Shown: positions 17,715 through 26,881, counted from the first letter of the stretch. The stretch is DNA of 64,000 nucleotides from Vulcanimicrobiota bacterium (GCA_003140215.1 PLJL01000004.1:1333762-1397761); one strand, 5' to 3'. Translations and numbers: made by a program. The notes: generated by a model not told the origin, from the letters alone.

Positions 17715-18328
17715 TCGCGTTTTGGATCTTGGCGCTGCTGATGATCGCCAGCGCGGTCTTCACCGTGACCGCGCGCCGGCCGGTTCACTCGGTGGTCGGA
17801 CTGCTGGTGAACTTCATCGCGCTGGCCGCGACGTACCTCACGCTGCAAGCCGAGTTCCTCGCGGTCATGCAGATCGTCGTCTACAGCGGCGCGATCCTGA
17901 TCCTGTTCGTGTTCGTCATCGCGCTGCTGTCCAGCGGCGTGCGCCCGTTCGACGTCGGCCCCGACCGGATGCCGCGCATCCTGGTTCCGGCCGTCGTCTT
18001 CGCCGTGCTGACCTTGGCCGGGATCACGGTGACGGCGCTGCACACGCCGGTCACGGTGCTGCAGACCACCCCGACCAACGGCACCACCGGCGACGCCGGC
18101 GCGTTCGGGAGTGTAGCCAATTTCGGCGTCGCGCTCTTCGCCGACAACCTGCTGGCGTTCGAGGTCACCGCCTTCATCCTCATGGTCGCGGTGATCGGTG
18201 TGGTGCTGATCGCCGGCGACGAGGGGCCCGGCGGCGTGGTGCGGCGGCGCCCCAAGCGCGTCATCAAGCGCGAGCCGATCCTGAAGGCCCGGCCCCCTTC
18301 CCCTGAGCTCGTCGAAGGGTCAGGGTGA
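17711..18328 (+). CDS. nuoJ: NADH:quinone oxidoreductase subunit J with repeat-derived C-terminus
   Basis: Membrane subunit J, 205 residues with about five TM helices. The conserved TM3 region with its pi-bulge is visible as MQIVVYSGAILILFVFVIALL. The GTG at 17711 overlaps the nuoI stop. The final residues, PSPELVEGSG, are encoded by a palindromic repeat (18301-18325) that also occurs elsewhere in the window, so the native stop seems to have been displaced by insertion of the repeat. The functional core is intact. Confidence 0.94.
   Translation: MIAFWILALLMIASAVFTVTARRPVHSVVGLLVNFIALAATYLTLQAEFLAVMQIVVYSGAILILFVFVIALLSSGVRPFDVGPDRMPRILVPAVVFAVLTLAGITVTALHTPVTVLQTTPTNGTTGDAGAFGSVANFGVALFADNLLAFEVTAFILMVAVIGVVLIAGDEGPGGVVRRRPKRVIKREPILKARPPSPELVEGSG
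18301..18325. repeat. dispersed palindromic repeat inside the nuoJ 3' end
   Basis: CCCTGA and TCAGGG form an outer inverted pair enclosing GCTCGTCGAAGGG. The unit, in the reverse orientation CCCTTCGACGAGCTCAGGG, recurs with changes at 41265-41280 and 41338-41356 and weakly at 11246-11267. It resembles the short REP-type extragenic palindromes that translate as PELVEG when they fall at gene ends. Confidence 0.7.
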
Positions 18329-18337
18329 TACGGTAGT

Positions 18338-18643
18338 ATGAACGTCGCACCCGAGAACTACGTCGCGCTCTCCGCGGTGCTGTTCTTCATCGGCGTCGTG
18401 GGCGTGATCGCGCGCCGCAATCCGCTCATCATGCTCATGTCGATCGAGCTGCTGTTCAACGCCGCGAACCTGGCGCTGGTCACCTACGCGCGCGCCTGGG
18501 TCAACAACGCCGGCCACATCTTCGCTTTCCTGGTGATCACCGTCGCCGCGGCCGAAGCCGCGATCGGCCTGGCCATCGTCGCCGTGACCTTCCGCAAAGA
18601 GCCCTTCGTCGACGTCGACGAAGTCTCGGCGCTGCGGGGCTAG
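18338..18643 (+). CDS. nuoK: NADH:quinone oxidoreductase subunit K
   Basis: Small membrane subunit K, 101 residues and three TM helices, homologous to MrpC. The conserved acidic residue of TM2 is present in LIMLMSIELLFNAANLALV, and a second acidic residue in VTVAAAEAAIGLAIV of TM3. It starts nine bases after nuoJ and ends five bases before nuoL. Confidence 0.96.
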   Translation: MNVAPENYVALSAVLFFIGVVGVIARRNPLIMLMSIELLFNAANLALVTYARAWVNNAGHIFAFLVITVAAAEAAIGLAIVAVTFRKEPFVDVDEVSALRG

Positions 18644-18648
18644 CCACC

Positions 18649-20601
18649 ATGCTGCTGTATCTGGTGTGGCTGTTGCCCCTGGTCGGCGGTGTGGGGCTGT
18701 GGGCGTTCGGTCCGCAGCTCAAGTCGTGGGCCGGCCCGATCGGGTCGGCGCTGGTCGGCGTCTCGTTCATCGCGACGTTGTTCTTGTGGCGCGACGCGAC
18801 CGCGGCCCGCGCGCTCGACGTGCCGTTGGGATCGTGGCTCCCGGGCTGGAGCTTCGGCCTGTTGCTCGACCGGCTCTCGCTGATCTGGACGCTGATCATC
18901 ACCGGCGTCGGGTTCCTGATCCACGTCTACTCGATCGGCTACATGGACCGGGACCGCGCCTTCGCCCGCTTTTTCGCCTACATGAACTTCTTCGTGTTCG
19001 CGATGCTCACGCTGGTGCTCAGCGACAACGTCATCGGTTTGCTCGTCGGCTGGGGCCTGGTCGGGCTGGCGTCGTATTTCTTGATCGGCTTCTGGTTCTA
19101 CAAGCCGACCGCCGTCGCGGCGGCGCGCAAGGCGTTCGTCATGAACGTGGTCGGCGACATCGGGATCATGTTCGCGATCTTTCTCATCGTCGCCAAATTG
19201 GGCGGGATCGGCTACGGCCTCATCTTCGCGAACGTCGGCTCGGCGTTCACCCCGCACGAGCTGTTTCTCGTGTGCCTCGGGCTGTTCATCGGCTGTGCGG
19301 CCAAGTCGGCGCAGATCCCGCTCCACAGCTGGCTGCCCGACGCGATGGAAGGACCGACGCCCGTCTCGGCGCTGATTCACGCCGCCACCATGGTCACCGC
19401 CGGCGTCTACCTGGTGGCCCGCTTCGCTCCGCTGTGGTCGGCTTCGCCCGACGCGCAGGAGCTCGTCGGCGCGATCGGCGCGCTCACCGCCATCGCCGGC
19501 GCGATCCTGGGCTGCGCGCAGTGGGACATCAAGCGGATTCTGGCCTACTCGACGATGTCCCAGATCGGCTACATGATCATGGGCGTCGGGATCGGCGCGT
19601 ACGACGCCGGCGTATTTCACTTCCTCACCCACGCGTTCTTCAAAGCGCAGCTGTTCCTGGGTGCGGGGATCATCATCCACGCGCTCGCCGACGAGCAGGA
19701 CGTGCGCCGCATGGGCGGCCTGCGCAAGCAGATGCCGTTCGCGTTCGCGGCGATGCTGGTCGGCGTGCTCGCCATCTCGGGCGTCCCCGGCCTGAGCGGG
19801 TTCTTCTCGAAGGACGCGGTTGTCTACGGAGCGCTCCAGACCGGGCATCCGTGGCTGTACGCGGTCGCCGTCGTCACCGCCGGGATCACCGCGTACTACA
19901 TGTTCCGCCTGTTGTTCGTCACGTTTTTCGGCGCCTATCGCGGTGCGGTCGATCCCTCGGACCTGGGCATCCGGCATCCCGAGCTCGCCGGGACGGCGGC
20001 GAGTCCGGGCCATCATCCTGAAGAAGAAGAGCCGCACCCGCACGCTCCCGGCTGGCTGATGTCGGCACCCGTCGCGATCCTGATCGTTCCGACGATCGCG
20101 ATCGGCTGGCTCGACTTCGGCTCCAATTCGGCGTGGAAGCAATTCTTCGCCGGGTTCTTCCCGCGCGCGGCCGACGCGGCCGGCGCGGCCCCGATCTCCG
20201 AGGCGGTCTCGACGCTGCTGGTGCTGCTGGCCGTCGCGATCGGTTTCGCGGTCGCCTACGCGCGCTACGGCGCGCCGGCAGCGTTGCGCGGAGCGATAGC
20301 CCGGCTGCGCACCGAGACGATCCGCATGCCCGGCGTGCTGGTGAACGCCTATTACTTCGACGCCGCGTTCGAGGCGCTGCTGGTGCGGCCGGCGCGCGCG
20401 TTGGGCGGGTGGTTCGACCGCACCGTCGACCCGCACGTCATCGACGCAGGCGTGCGTGAGGCGGCGATCAGCGCGCAGTGGCTGGGGCATTTGTTCCGCA
20501 GCTTCCAGACCGGCCTCGTGCGCGCGTATGCGCTCACGCTGGCGTTCGGCGTCGCGTGCATCGTGGCGTACTACGCGCTGGCGTTCGGAGGCGGCCGATG
20601 A
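18649..20601 (+). CDS. nuoL: NADH:quinone oxidoreductase subunit L
   Basis: Distal antiporter-like proton-pumping subunit L, 650 residues, with about 16 TM helices and a long lateral helix at the C-terminus. The central lysine region is intact: KSAQIPLHSWLPDAMEGPTP, followed by SALIHAATMVTAGVYL. In TM5 the usual WE(G/L)VGL motif reads WGLVGLASY, so the key glutamate is Gly136 (codon GGC at 19054-19056). A charged loop EEEEPHPHAPG lies near residue 460. It overlaps nuoM by four bases. Confidence 0.96.
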   Translation: MLLYLVWLLPLVGGVGLWAFGPQLKSWAGPIGSALVGVSFIATLFLWRDATAARALDVPLGSWLPGWSFGLLLDRLSLIWTLIITGVGFLIHVYSIGYMDRDRAFARFFAYMNFFVFAMLTLVLSDNVIGLLVGWGLVGLASYFLIGFWFYKPTAVAAARKAFVMNVVGDIGIMFAIFLIVAKLGGIGYGLIFANVGSAFTPHELFLVCLGLFIGCAAKSAQIPLHSWLPDAMEGPTPVSALIHAATMVTAGVYLVARFAPLWSASPDAQELVGAIGALTAIAGAILGCAQWDIKRILAYSTMSQIGYMIMGVGIGAYDAGVFHFLTHAFFKAQLFLGAGIIIHALADEQDVRRMGGLRKQMPFAFAAMLVGVLAISGVPGLSGFFSKDAVVYGALQTGHPWLYAVAVVTAGITAYYMFRLLFVTFFGAYRGAVDPSDLGIRHPELAGTAASPGHHPEEEEPHPHAPGWLMSAPVAILIVPTIAIGWLDFGSNSAWKQFFAGFFPRAADAAGAAPISEAVSTLLVLLAVAIGFAVAYARYGAPAALRGAIARLRTETIRMPGVLVNAYYFDAAFEALLVRPARALGGWFDRTVDPHVIDAGVREAAISAQWLGHLFRSFQTGLVRAYALTLAFGVACIVAYYALAFGGGR

Positions 20602-22061
20602 CCGTTACGGCGCTCGTGCTGGGGCCGCTCGTGATCGGCTTGTTGCTCTACCTGGTGCCGCGCGAGCACGGCGGCATCGCCCGGCTCGTCGCCGTCGCGG
20701 TGGGAGCGATTTCCTTCGGGCTGGCGCTGTACGATCCGGCGGCGGGCGACGCATCGGTGCGTTGGCTCTCACGACCGTTCGCCGCGTCGTTTCATCTCGG
20801 CTTCGGCCCGGTATCGTACTGGATCGTCGTGTTGCTCGCGCTGGCGACCTTCGGCGCCGCGCTGGCGGTGACCGGGCCGCGCTCGCGCGCGCTCGCGGCG
20901 CAGTTGTTGATCCTGCAGGGTGCGATGAACGGCGTGTTCCTGGCCAAAGACCTGCTGTTGTTCGCGCTGTTCTGGGACCTGATGCTGATCCCGGTCTTCC
21001 TGGTGCTCGTCGAGTTCGCACCGCACGGCCGCACGGCCTGGAAGTACCTGATCTACAACCTGGCCGGCGGTCTGGCGCTGTTGCTGGCCACCGCGGCGTT
21101 CGGCTACCTCGCCACCACGACCGACGTGATCGGCAAGAGCCTTCCCGCGGGCACCATCGGCAGCGTGTGGGGCGCGTGGATCTTCGCCGGCTTCGCGTTC
21201 GCGTTCTTGATCAAGACGCCGGTCTTCCCGTTTCACACCTGGATGCCCGAGACGTACGCCGAGCTGCCGGCGCCGATGGTCGCGGTCGTCTCGGCGGTGC
21301 AGTCCAAGGCCGGGCTGTACGGGTTCTTGATTGTCGGTTTGCCGTTCCTCGCACCGGAGATGGCGCGGGCCCAGACCCTGATGTTCGCGTTGGGCGCGAT
21401 CGCGCTGATCTACGGCGCCCTCGCGTCGCTGGTCGAACGCGACGCCAAGCGCGTCGTCGCCTACAGCTCGCTCTCGCATCTGGGGCTCATCGTGCTGGCG
21501 GTGTTCAGCGGCTCGAACCTGGCGATCGCGGGCGCGGTCGTCTACATCGTCGCGCACGGCTTGTTCAGCGCGGTGCTGTTCCTCGCGCTGGGCGCGGTCG
21601 AGCAGCGCGAAGAGACGCGCGACTTGGCGCGCTTGGGCGGCCTGGGTGCGCGTAACCCCAAGCTCGCCGGGGCGTTGATGCTCGGCGCGCTCGCGGCTTT
21701 AGGTCTGCCGGGGCTGGCGGGGTTCAGCGGCGAGATCCTGATCCTGACCGGTCTCTATCGCGCGGGCTTCGTCTGGCCGGCGCTCGTCGCGCTCGTCGCC
21801 GTCGTGCTCGCTTCGGCCTACATGCTGCGGCTGTTCCAAGGCATCATGAACGGCCCCGAAGTCCCCGACCTGCCGGAGCGGCGCGACATGACCTGGACCG
21901 AAGCGCTGGCGATCGCGCCGCTCGTCGCCGGCTTCGTGCTGCTGGGCATCAACCCGGCGCCGCTCGTCGCGCGCGCCGCAGCGCTCGCGCAGCCCGCGCC
22001 GCCCGCGCTGGTGTCGGTGCGCGCCGTCCCGGAGGACTCGCATGCTGCCGGCGCTCGCTAA
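20598..22061 (+). CDS. nuoM: NADH:quinone oxidoreductase subunit M
   Basis: Antiporter-like subunit M, 487 residues and about 14 TM helices. The lysine of TM7 and the following loop are conserved (FLIKTPVFPFHTWMPETY). The TM5 acidic residue, usually Glu in FWExMLIP, is Asp127 here (FWDLMLIP). The ATG at 20598 overlaps the nuoL stop; the 3' end overlaps nuoN by 20 bases. Confidence 0.96.
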   Translation: MTVTALVLGPLVIGLLLYLVPREHGGIARLVAVAVGAISFGLALYDPAAGDASVRWLSRPFAASFHLGFGPVSYWIVVLLALATFGAALAVTGPRSRALAAQLLILQGAMNGVFLAKDLLLFALFWDLMLIPVFLVLVEFAPHGRTAWKYLIYNLAGGLALLLATAAFGYLATTTDVIGKSLPAGTIGSVWGAWIFAGFAFAFLIKTPVFPFHTWMPETYAELPAPMVAVVSAVQSKAGLYGFLIVGLPFLAPEMARAQTLMFALGAIALIYGALASLVERDAKRVVAYSSLSHLGLIVLAVFSGSNLAIAGAVVYIVAHGLFSAVLFLALGAVEQREETRDLARLGGLGARNPKLAGALMLGALAALGLPGLAGFSGEILILTGLYRAGFVWPALVALVAVVLASAYMLRLFQGIMNGPEVPDLPERRDMTWTEALAIAPLVAGFVLLGINPAPLVARAAALAQPAPPALVSVRAVPEDSHAAGAR

Positions 22062-23484
22062 CATCCCGACCGGCGCTGACTACGCCGCGCTGTTGCCGGC
22101 CTTCGTCGTCGCCGTCACCCCGCTGTTGATCCTGTTCGTGGACCTGTTCTATCGCGAGAGCGGTCCGTGGCGCCGCGTCGTCGCGGTCGGTCTCGCGCTG
22201 GTCTGGCTCATCGTGGCGGGCGCGCTCCAAGCCGGACAGTATCCGCACGACTACGTCGCGTTCGGCGGGGCGTTCGTGCAAGGCGGGTTCTCGATCGTCT
22301 TGAGCGAGATCGTGATCGTCGCGACGATCGCAACGCTGCTGCTGTCGATCGGGGTCGGCCGCGACGACCAAGTGGCCGGAACGACCTCGCTGTTGCTGTG
22401 GAGCGCCAGCGGCGCGATGCTGATGTCGGGCGCGTCCAACCTGATGACGGTCTTCCTGGGGCTCGAGCTGCTCTCGCTCGCGCTGTACTGCCTGTGCGCG
22501 ATGTCGACCCGGCGCACCGCCCGCGAGTCGGCGCTCAAGTACCTCATCTTGTCCTCGATGGCGTCGGGCTTCTTGCTCTACGGTTCGGCGCTGCTGTTCG
22601 GTGCGACGGGCTCGGTGGCGTTCGCGGCGCTCGCGAGCGCGACGGTGACGCCGCTGCTCGCGCTGGGCGCCGGGCTCTTCATGGTCGGGCTGGCGTTCAA
22701 GCTGAGCCTCGTCCCGTTCCACGCCTGGACGCCCGACGTGTACGAGGGTGCGCCGCTGCCGGTCACGGCGTTCATGTCGATCGTGACCAAGGCCGGGACG
22801 CTCGCCGTGCTGGCGCGCTTCGCCTACGCGGCGCTGCCGTCGGAGCATCGTGCCGCGGTGCTGCTTCCGCTCTGGGTGCTCGCCGCGCTGTCGATGCTGG
22901 TGGGGAATCTCGCCGCGCTCGCGCAGACCGACATGAAACGGCTGCTGGCGTATTCGGGGATCGCGCAGGTCGGGTACATCGTCACCGCGTTTGCCGGCAC
23001 CAGCGCGCTCGGCTTGCGCTACGCGATCCTGTATCTGGCCGGCTATACGTTCATGAACCTGGGCGCGTTCGCGGTCGTCGCGCTGATGGCGCGCGACGGT
23101 GACGCGATCGTCGGCCTGCCCCGTTTCGCCGGGCTGGCCGCGCGCCGGCCGTGGCTGGCGGCAGCGATGACGCTGTTCTTGATCGGCCTGGCCGGCCTGC
23201 CGCCGACGATCGGCTTCACCGCCAAGATTCTGATCCTCACCACCACGCTGGGCGCCGGCTACGCGTGGCTGGCCGGGACGCTGATCCTCGGCACCGCGAT
23301 CTCGGCCTACGTGTATCTCAAGATCGTGCGCGCGATGTTCGCCCGCGTCGACGCCGCCCACGTGCGCGACGAACGCTCGCCCAACGTGCTGCCCTGGGTC
23401 GCGGTCGCCGTGTGCGCGGTAGCGACGGTCGTCCTGGGCCTCCAACCGCTGACCCCGTCGAACATTCTGCCGCTCGTCAAATGA
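22042..23484 (+). CDS. nuoN: NADH:quinone oxidoreductase subunit N
   Basis: Antiporter-like subunit N, 480 residues and about 14 TM helices. The TM5 glutamate is retained (Glu142 in FLGLELLSLALY), and the TM7 lysine region reads AFKLSLVPFHAWTPDVYEGAP. It closes the nuo operon; its stop overlaps the ATG of the acetyltransferase gene. Confidence 0.96.
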   Translation: MLPALANIPTGADYAALLPAFVVAVTPLLILFVDLFYRESGPWRRVVAVGLALVWLIVAGALQAGQYPHDYVAFGGAFVQGGFSIVLSEIVIVATIATLLLSIGVGRDDQVAGTTSLLLWSASGAMLMSGASNLMTVFLGLELLSLALYCLCAMSTRRTARESALKYLILSSMASGFLLYGSALLFGATGSVAFAALASATVTPLLALGAGLFMVGLAFKLSLVPFHAWTPDVYEGAPLPVTAFMSIVTKAGTLAVLARFAYAALPSEHRAAVLLPLWVLAALSMLVGNLAALAQTDMKRLLAYSGIAQVGYIVTAFAGTSALGLRYAILYLAGYTFMNLGAFAVVALMARDGDAIVGLPRFAGLAARRPWLAAAMTLFLIGLAGLPPTIGFTAKILILTTTLGAGYAWLAGTLILGTAISAYVYLKIVRAMFARVDAAHVRDERSPNVLPWVAVAVCAVATVVLGLQPLTPSNILPLVK

Positions 23485-23939
23485 TCACGCTGCGCGACGC
23501 GCGCGCCGACGACGAAGCGTTCGTCGCCGGACTCGTACCACGCTTCGTCGAGCACGGGGCGGCCGACGGGCACACCACGGCCGAGGTGATCGACGGCACG
23601 CGCCGGGTATTGCGCGAAGCGTTGCGCAACGGGCGGCCCGGCGCGGTCTTCCTCATCGCCGAGGACGACGCCGGCGAGCGCGCCGGCTTCGTCTATGCGG
23701 TGGTCGAATCCGACTTCTTCACCGCAGAGTCCTACCTGCACATCTCCGAGCTCGCGACGGCGCGCAGCGGCGCGGGCGTCGGCGCCGCGCTGATGGCCGC
23801 CGTCGAAGCGCGGGCGCGCGAGCGCAACTACCGCTTCGTGAGCCTCAACGTTGTCGACGAGAACGCCGCGGCGCGCCGGCTCTACGAACGGCTCGGCTAC
23901 GGCCTGGGTCACCGCCACTACGTCAAACGGCTGACCTGA
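23481..23939 (+). CDS. GNAT family N-acetyltransferase
   Basis: A 152-residue GCN5-related acetyltransferase. The acetyl-CoA pyrophosphate loop is visible as ARSGAGVGAALM (R/QxxGxG/A type, residues ~93-104), followed by the beta5-alpha4 region SLNVVDENAAARRLYERLGY. The substrate cannot be predicted. The ATG overlaps the nuoN stop (ATGA), so it is expressed with the complex I operon although no functional link is known. It ends six bases from a convergent gene. Confidence 0.88.
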   Translation: MITLRDARADDEAFVAGLVPRFVEHGAADGHTTAEVIDGTRRVLREALRNGRPGAVFLIAEDDAGERAGFVYAVVESDFFTAESYLHISELATARSGAGVGAALMAAVEARARERNYRFVSLNVVDENAAARRLYERLGYGLGHRHYVKRLT

Positions 23940-23945
23940 TCCGAG

Positions 23946-24770
23946 CTAGACCCTCACCTTGGCGCGCCGCTTGCCGGCCGACAGTGCCAGCTCGGCGATC
24001 TGTGCGGTCAGCGGATCGTTGGGATCGGCCAGGCGTTCGAACAGCGAGAAGTGGTTGTCGTCGGTTTCGGCAAACGAGGTTTCACAATCGTGTGCGGCCC
24101 AGGCGTCGGCGAACTCGCGCCCCAGCGCCTTGAACTCCTCGCTCTCGCGGCTCCCGGTGCGCGCCAGCACGGTCGTCGGCGCGGCTGGCGAGAGCAGCGT
24201 GGGGCTCAGGGCGGCGGCCCGCGCCGCGTCGAGCCCCAACCACTCTTGGGCGAACGACGTGACGAACGGGCGCAGATCGTGCAGACCGCTCAGCGTCGCG
24301 ACCGCGGCGACGGGCGCGTCGACGGCGCACATCGCCGCTAGCTGGCCGCCGGCCGAGTGACCGGCGACGACGATGCGCGACGGATCCGCGCCGTGTTCCT
24401 TCGCGTTGGCGCGCAGCCAAGCGACGGAGCGCCGCGCCTGCGCGACGATCTCCTCGAGCCGGACCGCCGGGGCGAGACCGTAGTTCACGATCGCCGTCGC
24501 GACGCCGTGCGGCGCAAAGCCGCCGGCGACGAAGGTCGCGTCGTCCTTGTGCAGCCGGCGCCAGTAGCCGCCGTGAAAGAACACGATGAGCGGCGCCCCG
24601 GTGTGCGGAACGATCAGGTCGAGCGTCTCGTCGGCGGATCGGCCGTATGGCAGGTCGCGCGCGTGCAGCGTGTGCGCGCGCAGATGGTCGCTCCAGGCGC
24701 GCCAGCGGCGGAAGAAGACGGTGACGTCGGGGACCGTCGCCGAGGCGTCGTACGGATCGGCGCTGGTCAC
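23946..24770 (-). CDS. alpha/beta hydrolase, kynurenine formamidase-like
   Basis: A 274-residue alpha/beta hydrolase. The oxyanion motif HGGYW is at residues 66-70 and the nucleophile elbow GHSAGG has Ser139; a downstream His occurs in DDNHFSLFERL. HGGYW with the following DK/DD-type segment is the pattern of arylformamidases that open N-formylkynurenine in tryptophan breakdown, but the fold is shared with many esterases. The GTG at 24770 overlaps the stop of the upstream gene (GTGA). A longer frame without homology extends to 24854. Confidence 0.75.
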   Translation of the reverse strand: MTSADPYDASATVPDVTVFFRRWRAWSDHLRAHTLHARDLPYGRSADETLDLIVPHTGAPLIVFFHGGYWRRLHKDDATFVAGGFAPHGVATAIVNYGLAPAVRLEEIVAQARRSVAWLRANAKEHGADPSRIVVAGHSAGGQLAAMCAVDAPVAAVATLSGLHDLRPFVTSFAQEWLGLDAARAAALSPTLLSPAAPTTVLARTGSRESEEFKALGREFADAWAAHDCETSFAETDDNHFSLFERLADPNDPLTAQIAELALSAGKRRAKVRV

Positions 24771-25291
24771 CGCGGCAACCCGAATTGCAAGACGTCGACC
24801 TTGCCTGCAGCGTTCCAGCCGATCGTCTGTTCGATCGCCGGCGCGTGCTCGCACTCGATCTTGAACACGTACAGGGCCGCGGCGCCGTTGGTGACCTTAC
24901 GGACCTGGACGAACCGGCGCACCTCGCCGAGGCGCCGCAGGCTCGCCGCCGCGTCGGCGAGCGCCGCGTCGGTGATCTTCTCGTTCAGCTCCGAGGTGTA
25001 GTGCGTGCGGTCGATGCGCCCGGCGCGGTTGGCTTCGAACTCGGCGCGCGCGCGCGCCGCGATCTCCGGCGACGGCAGCGAGGCGGCAACCGGGGACTCG
25101 GCAGGTTCGGCGGCGGCGGGCCCCTCGGGTCCGGCGTCGGCGCGCACGAGCACGCGGCCGATGGCCGAGCCCGGGATCGTCAGCGGCGCTTCGCGCGGCG
25201 GCCGCAGCTCGCGGTGCGGCGGCGCGGCGGCGAGCGCGGGGGCAGCGAGCCCGGTGAGAAGCAGGCCCACGAGCAGGCGCCGCACGATCAT
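24767..25291 (-). CDS. secreted protein of unknown function
   Basis: A 174-residue exported protein with a clear signal peptide (residues ~1-21, ending APALAA). An Ala/Pro/Glu-rich segment is followed by a C-terminal ~95-residue domain (EFEANRAGRIDRTHYTSELN to the end) that alternates helix and strands. It resembles the small auxiliary domain that accompanies some serine hydrolases and measures 'score-like' strands; this resemblance is weak. It is translationally coupled to the formamidase-like gene. I do not recognise the family. Confidence 0.6.
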   Translation of the reverse strand: MIVRRLLVGLLLTGLAAPALAAAPPHRELRPPREAPLTIPGSAIGRVLVRADAGPEGPAAAEPAESPVAASLPSPEIAARARAEFEANRAGRIDRTHYTSELNEKITDAALADAAASLRRLGEVRRFVQVRKVTNGAAALYVFKIECEHAPAIEQTIGWNAAGKVDVLQFGLPR

Positions 25292-25319
25292 CGCCGGGCA
25301 CTTCCACCTCGAAAGAACG

Positions 25320-25345
25320 GAGCCCCCCGCTTTCACGGGGGACTC
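25320..25345 (-). promoter_or_regulatory. strong leader hairpin upstream of the secreted-protein gene
   Basis: In the minus-strand RNA, GAGUCCCCCG pairs with CGGGGGGCUC around a UGAAAG loop: ten pairs including one G-U, which would be a mismatch on the other strand, so a role in minus-strand RNA is favoured. It lies 28 bases ahead of the start at 25291 and just before the ribosome site AGGTGG. No U-run follows, so it is not a standard terminator. Confidence 0.45.
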
Positions 25346-25427
25346 ATCTTTTGGCGGTATCAGCTACGGGAGATGCTGGTGAAGGTCACGCCTGGCCAGC
25401 GGCGGATCGGCCGCAGGCCGAACGCGA

Positions 25428-25452
25428 GTGTTCGCGCACGTTGCGCGAACAC
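25428..25452 (-). terminator. perfect 11-bp hairpin immediately after fumC
   Basis: GTGTTCGCGCA and TGCGCGAACAC are perfect complements around a three-base loop, beginning one base after the fumC stop. A U-tract is lacking on the minus strand, so termination is plausible by position only; RNA end protection is the alternative. Confidence 0.5.
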
Positions 25453-25453
25453 A

Positions 25454-26881
25454 CTAGGGATGCGTCATGTTGACCGGGACGACGAACTTGTCGAAGTCCT
25501 CGCTGCCGATGTACCCCAGCGACAGGGCAGCTTCTTTGAGCGTGCTCCCGTCGTGATGCGCTTTTTTCGCGATCTCGGCAGCCTTGTCGTAGCCGATCTT
25601 GGGCGTGAGCGCGGTGACGGTCATCAGCGATTCACCGAGATACTTTGCGATCACCGGTTCGTTCGCCTCGAGCCCCTCGACCGCGTGCTCCCGGAACATC
25701 GTGCAAGCGTCCTGCAACAACCGGCACGAGTGCAGGAAGTTGTAGATCATCACCGGGTTGAACACGTTGAGCTCGAAATTACCCTGCGAGCCGCCGAACC
25801 CGATCGCGACGTCGTTGCCGAACACCTGGACGCACACCATCGTGAGCGCTTCGGACTGGGTCGGGTTCACTTTGCCGGGCATGATCGACGAACCGGGCTC
25901 GTTCTCGGGCAGGATCAACTCGCCGATCCCCGCGCGCGGACCCGACGCGAGCCAGCGAATGTCGTTGGCGATCTTCATCAACGACGCGGCCAGCGTCTTG
26001 AGCGAGCCCGAAGCGGCGACGACCTCGTCGTGCGAGGCCAGCGCTGCGAACTTGTTGGGATGCGAGCGGAACGGCAACGCCGTCAGCTCCGCGATCTTGC
26101 GGGCGGCGCGTTCGGCGAACTCAGGATGCGCGTTGAGCCCGGTACCGACCGCCGTCCCGCCGATCGCGAGATCGTAGAGGTCGTCGAGCGATTCGCGCAG
26201 GCGCTCCAGATCGCGGTCGAGCTGGCTCACGTAGCCGGAGAACTCTTGGCCCAGCGTCAGCGGCGTGGCATCCTGAAGGTGCGTTCGGCCGACCTTCACG
26301 ATGTCGGTCCAGCCTTTCGCCTTCGCGTCGAGCGCGTCGCGCAGTTGCTCGACCGCGGGGAGCAGCTTGACCATCGCCTCGGCGGCGGCCATGTGCATCG
26401 CGGTCGGAAACGTGTCGTTCGAGGACTGCGACATGTTGACGTGGTCGTTGGGGTGAACCGGCTTCTTCGAGCCCATCTCGCCGCCCGCGATCTCGATCGC
26501 GCGGTTCGAGATCACCTCGTTGACGTTCATGTTCGTCTGAGTGCCCGAACCGGTCTGCCAAACACGCAGCGGGAAATGGTCCTGCAGCTTGCCGGAGATG
26601 ACTTCGTCGGCGGCTTGCACGATCAACTTCGTCTTTTCGTCGTCGAGCTTGCCGAGGTCGCGGTTCACCAGCGCGGCCGCTTTCTTGAGCACCGCCATCG
26701 CGCGAATGATCTCGCGCGGCATGACGTCGCGCGGCGTCGAGTCGTCGCCGATGTCGAAATGGATCAGCGAGCGGGCGGATTGAGCCCCGTAATACTTGTC
26801 CGCCGGGACGTCGATCTTCCCCATCGAGTCGGTCTCGACGCGGGGGTGCGCGATCGAGCCGTTCGTCTGCGTGGTCGCCAT
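25454..26881 (-). CDS. fumC: class II fumarate hydratase
   Basis: TCA-cycle enzyme interconverting fumarate and malate, 475 residues, iron-independent class II type. Signatures of the fumarase/aspartase superfamily are [14 protein letters not shown], the catalytic [35 protein letters not shown], and the flexible loop [11 protein letters not shown]. VIxNR and KIGYDKAA near the C-terminus fit FumC better than aspartase. The ATG at 26881 gives the normal N-terminus with DSMGKIDVP; the frame extends upstream without homology. It is divergent from the TPR gene at 27037. Confidence 0.94.
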   Translation of the reverse strand: MATTQTNGSIAHPRVETDSMGKIDVPADKYYGAQSARSLIHFDIGDDSTPRDVMPREIIRAMAVLKKAAALVNRDLGKLDDEKTKLIVQAADEVISGKLQDHFPLRVWQTGSGTQTNMNVNEVISNRAIEIAGGEMGSKKPVHPNDHVNMSQSSNDTFPTAMHMAAAEAMVKLLPAVEQLRDALDAKAKGWTDIVKVGRTHLQDATPLTLGQEFSGYVSQLDRDLERLRESLDDLYDLAIGGTAVGTGLNAHPEFAERAARKIAELTALPFRSHPNKFAALASHDEVVAASGSLKTLAASLMKIANDIRWLASGPRAGIGELILPENEPGSSIMPGKVNPTQSEALTMVCVQVFGNDVAIGFGGSQGNFELNVFNPVMIYNFLHSCRLLQDACTMFREHAVEGLEANEPVIAKYLGESLMTVTALTPKIGYDKAAEIAKKAHHDGSTLKEAALSLGYIGSEDFDKFVVPVNMTHP

